Source: Paenirhodobacter hankyongi (GTDB lineage: Bacteria > Pseudomonadota > Alphaproteobacteria > Rhodobacterales > Rhodobacteraceae). Taken from it: a stretch of 64,000 nt of DNA. The notes beneath the pieces are model-generated. The model was given only the letters and a program-made list of their open reading frames with translations. It had not been told where the DNA came from and made no database searches. The stretch covers positions 55,028 through 119,027 of the forward strand of contig NZ_RCHI01000013.1 in the NCBI RefSeq assembly GCF_003664585.1, in the 5' to 3' direction. Below are positions 62,559 through 64,000 of the stretch, piece by piece (within the stretch, counting starts at the first letter, position 1; the number at the start of each line of letters is the position of its first letter). The translations under genes were made by a program, and so were the position numbers.

Positions 62559-63244
62559 GCGGCCCTCGTGACCTCTTCGAGGGCGTGATCGCCCCATTGT
62601 TCGGCCGCTGCCCGCATCATCCCCGGGAAAGACCGGCTGCGCAGGCGGGCGCGGTCGGGCCCGGGAGGCATCCGGTGCACGCGGTTCCAGGACTTCCATT
62701 CCTCACTGCCGCGAACGGGCTCCTCGAGCCTGTTGGTCGGCCGGAGAGGCGGCAGCCCGCGCAGATACCAGCCGGTTCCCTTGTATTCCGGGTGACCGAA
62801 CCAATGCGGCTGCACGACCTGCGGCGCCGGAAGGTCGGCGGGCATGCGTGCCTTGGCGAGGTCGTGCATTTCCGGGTTCTCGATCGCCACGCGCGCGATC
62901 GGAGCGCGCCAGCAGGCGGTGAACAGGGCGACGCCATCCTCGAACTCGTCGATCATGCTGGTCCAGCTGCGCCCCTTCGGCAGGGTCTTGGGCGGCGTCA
63001 TCGCCCCGGGCCCGGACAGCCAGCGGCGCCCGGCGCGGCACAGGCGCGTGCAGGGCGGATGCGCGACCAGCAGCAGGTCCCAGCCATCGCCCAGAACGTC
63101 GCGCACATCGCAGACGATGTGCCGGTTGCTGCCGTCCTCGGCGGGCAGGAGATCGCAGGACCAGACGTCATGGCCGCGGGCGGCAAAGGCGCGCCGGCCG
63201 ATGCCGCTGGTCTCGCAGCCGATCAGGACGCACAGGGCGGTCAT
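62555..63244 (-). CDS. Phage cytosine-C5-methyltransferase-like protein
   Basis: 229 aa. ALCVLIGCETSGIGRRAFAA is a motif I-like SAM-binding opening, RGHDVWSCDLLPAEDGSNRH continues it, LLLVAHPPCTRLCRAGRRWL holds a Pro-Pro-Cys like the motif IV loop, and ARVAIENPEMHDLAKARM resembles motif VI (ENP). It lacks the long target-recognition and motif IX-X region of Dcm-type enzymes, and its C-terminal part (YKGTGWYLRGLPPLRPTN) is different. Phages carry such short relatives; it may modify bases for self-protection or hypermodification. Confidence 0.65.
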   Translation of the reverse strand: MTALCVLIGCETSGIGRRAFAARGHDVWSCDLLPAEDGSNRHIVCDVRDVLGDGWDLLLVAHPPCTRLCRAGRRWLSGPGAMTPPKTLPKGRSWTSMIDEFEDGVALFTACWRAPIARVAIENPEMHDLAKARMPADLPAPQVVQPHWFGHPEYKGTGWYLRGLPPLRPTNRLEEPVRGSEEWKSWNRVHRMPPGPDRARLRSRSFPGMMRAAAEQWGDHALEEVTRAA

Positions 63245-63342
63245 TCGTCGTCCTCCTCGTCCAGCTCGATGCTCACCGCGAGCGCGGCGAGGAGGGCGAC
63301 GACCGCCGCGATCAGGATTAGGAGGGGCAGGACGATGTTCAT
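63241..63342 (-). CDS. 33-aa single-helix membrane microprotein
   Basis: MNIVLPLLILIAAVVALLAA, then LAVSIELDEEDDE. One membrane helix and a strongly acidic tail. GGAG lies ten bases before ATG 63342. ATGA overlaps with genes on both sides support translation. Role unknown; such phage microproteins can block membrane targets or regulate lysis or entry. Confidence 0.6.
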   Translation of the reverse strand: MNIVLPLLILIAAVVALLAALAVSIELDEEDDE

Positions 63343-63530
63343 TGGCGCTTCTCCGCCAGCATCTCGCGCAGCGCCACGACCAGCACCGGGGTGCGGCGGC
63401 GCAGGCTGCGGGCGGGGGTGATGACGCCGGGGGCAGGAGCCGTCTCGGCGCGCGGATCGTCATGCGGCAGGCGCAGCCCGTCCGGCAGCGGCGCGAGGCT
63501 GACGCGGGCGGGGTGGTGGGGCTGTTCCAT
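63339..63530 (-). CDS. Small hypothetical protein, 63 aa
   Basis: MEQPHHPARVSLAPLPDGLR, then LPHDDPRAETAPAPGVITPA and a basic C-terminal helix RSLRRRTPVLVVALREMLAEKRQ (shown from residue 41). No known domain. It overlaps both neighbours (4 bases downstream, 1 base upstream), which is the main support. Confidence 0.6.
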   Translation of the reverse strand: MEQPHHPARVSLAPLPDGLRLPHDDPRAETAPAPGVITPARSLRRRTPVLVVALREMLAEKRQ

Positions 63531-63934
63531 CAGGCCATCCCCAGGGCGGCCATGTAGAGGTCGAGGGTGGCCTCTTCCTCGGCCAGATCGTCGCGGTCGC
63601 GTTTGCGCATCGCGATGATGATCTTCATCACCTTGGTGTCGTAGCCACGCGCCTTGGCCTCGGCCATCACGTCCTTCTGCTGCTCGGCGATGTCCTGCTT
63701 CTCGGCCGCGAGGTGTTCGAAACGCTCGATGAACTGGCGCAGCTCGTCGGCAGTGACGCTGTAGGAGTTGTCCCTGACCGCGACGTCGGCCGGCGTGTTC
63801 TTGACCGGGATCCGCCCGCCTGTGTCGACCGGCGGCATGGCGGTAAGATCGGCCATGCTGACCTGTGTCTCGCCGCCGCCCGGGATCGGCGCGGGTGTGG
63901 ATTTCTCGGGATCGGGGGCGGGGGGCATGAACAT
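63530..63934 (-). CDS. GapR-like DNA-binding protein (DUF2312) with N-terminal extension
   Basis: 134 aa. Residues about 58-133 carry the whole GapR fold: VTADELRQFIERFEHLAAEK, QDIAEQQKDVMAEAKARGYD, TKVMKIIIAMRKRDRDDLAE, EEATLDLYMAALGM. GapR clamps overtwisted DNA ahead of polymerases and is essential in Caulobacter, where it is about 89 aa. Here a Pro/Thr-rich N-terminal stretch of about 55 residues is added. GGAGG lies six bases before ATG 63934. A shorter start at residue 27 is possible. It opens the gene chain of the integrated element. Confidence 0.88.
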   Translation of the reverse strand: MFMPPAPDPEKSTPAPIPGGGETQVSMADLTAMPPVDTGGRIPVKNTPADVAVRDNSYSVTADELRQFIERFEHLAAEKQDIAEQQKDVMAEAKARGYDTKVMKIIIAMRKRDRDDLAEEEATLDLYMAALGMA

Positions 63935-64000
63935 CGGATCCTCCGTGAGGGGTTGGCGGGCGGGTGCCAGCCGAATGCAATCCCGCCCGCACCGGGCGAC

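Larger units (their letters stand above)
61184..64000 (-). mobile_element. Left part of an integrated phage or integrative element (continues past window)
   Basis: Seven leftward genes from 63934 to 61184 form one chain with overlaps of 1 or 4 bases: GapR-like, two small proteins, a methyltransferase-like protein, a small protein, an excisionase-like protein and a tyrosine integrase next to tRNA-Leu. This is an early/integration module. No capsid or conjugation gene is visible, so phage versus ICE cannot be decided. The left boundary lies somewhere between about 61000 and 61184; the right end is outside the window. Confidence 0.8.

Overview
This is about 64 kb of very GC-rich DNA (by eye near two thirds G+C or more). 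Gene content and order point to an alphaproteobacterium of the Rhodobacterales, probably Rhodobacteraceae. The signs are many TRAP/ABC/amidase/SDR catabolic genes, DUF1499, DUF2783, DUF2798 and TfoX-C genes, an orphan ferric-iron binding protein, an NsrR-type Rrf2 regulator, GapR in a prophage, and a repeated intergenic element ending in CCCCCGAGGT...GGCAAGATGAA. The genus cannot be fixed by reading alone.

1-21 kb is mostly housekeeping: the end of a cyclophilin gene, tyrS and divergent anmK, an SGNH hydrolase, eno, an EamA transporter, an EEP phosphodiesterase, selO, a nucleoside hydrolase, an iron-binding protein, an ABC-F ATPase, ndk, nsrR with an FNR-like box, an AT-richer papain-like protease gene of foreign look, agmatinase, and a glutamate-synthase-like oxidoreductase. 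21-38 kb holds a three-gene periplasmic molybdo-hydroxylase (molybdenum subunit, 2Fe-2S subunit, tri-haem cytochrome c) beside its XdhC factor, malQ, an FAD monooxygenase with DUF2783, a LuxR-type regulator, an HpcH aldolase, and an aminoadipate-type set (permease, ALDH7, aminotransferase). 38.6-44.6 kb is a TRAP-transporter operon with a GntR regulator, an FAH-family hydrolase and an SDR.

44.7-60.8 kb is the most interesting part. It looks like one regulon for breakdown of vitamin B6 or a related 3-hydroxypyridine. It contains a GMC oxidase, a FadR-type regulator, a clear pyridoxamine-pyruvate transaminase, and a seven-gene leftward operon: an HpaB-type flavin monooxygenase, a SnoaL-like protein, two amidases, an AbrB-type membrane protein, a flavin reductase and a NicX-type 2,5-dihydroxypyridine dioxygenase. 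A BMP-family ABC importer follows, with an unusual shortened hybrid ATPase. The promoter regions at 47.0-47.1 kb and 55.9-56.1 kb share AACC/GGTT inverted repeats. The proposed order is import, conversion to a pyridoxal-like compound, ring hydroxylation, NicX-type ring opening, then two amidase steps. The parts are seen; the pathway is inferred and is not one I know to be described.

61-64 kb is the start of an integrated phage or related element next to tRNA-Leu(UAG): seven leftward genes (gapR-like, two small genes, a cytosine-methyltransferase-like gene, a small gene, an excisionase-like gene, an integrase), every one overlapping its neighbour by 1 or 4 bases. The element runs off the right edge.
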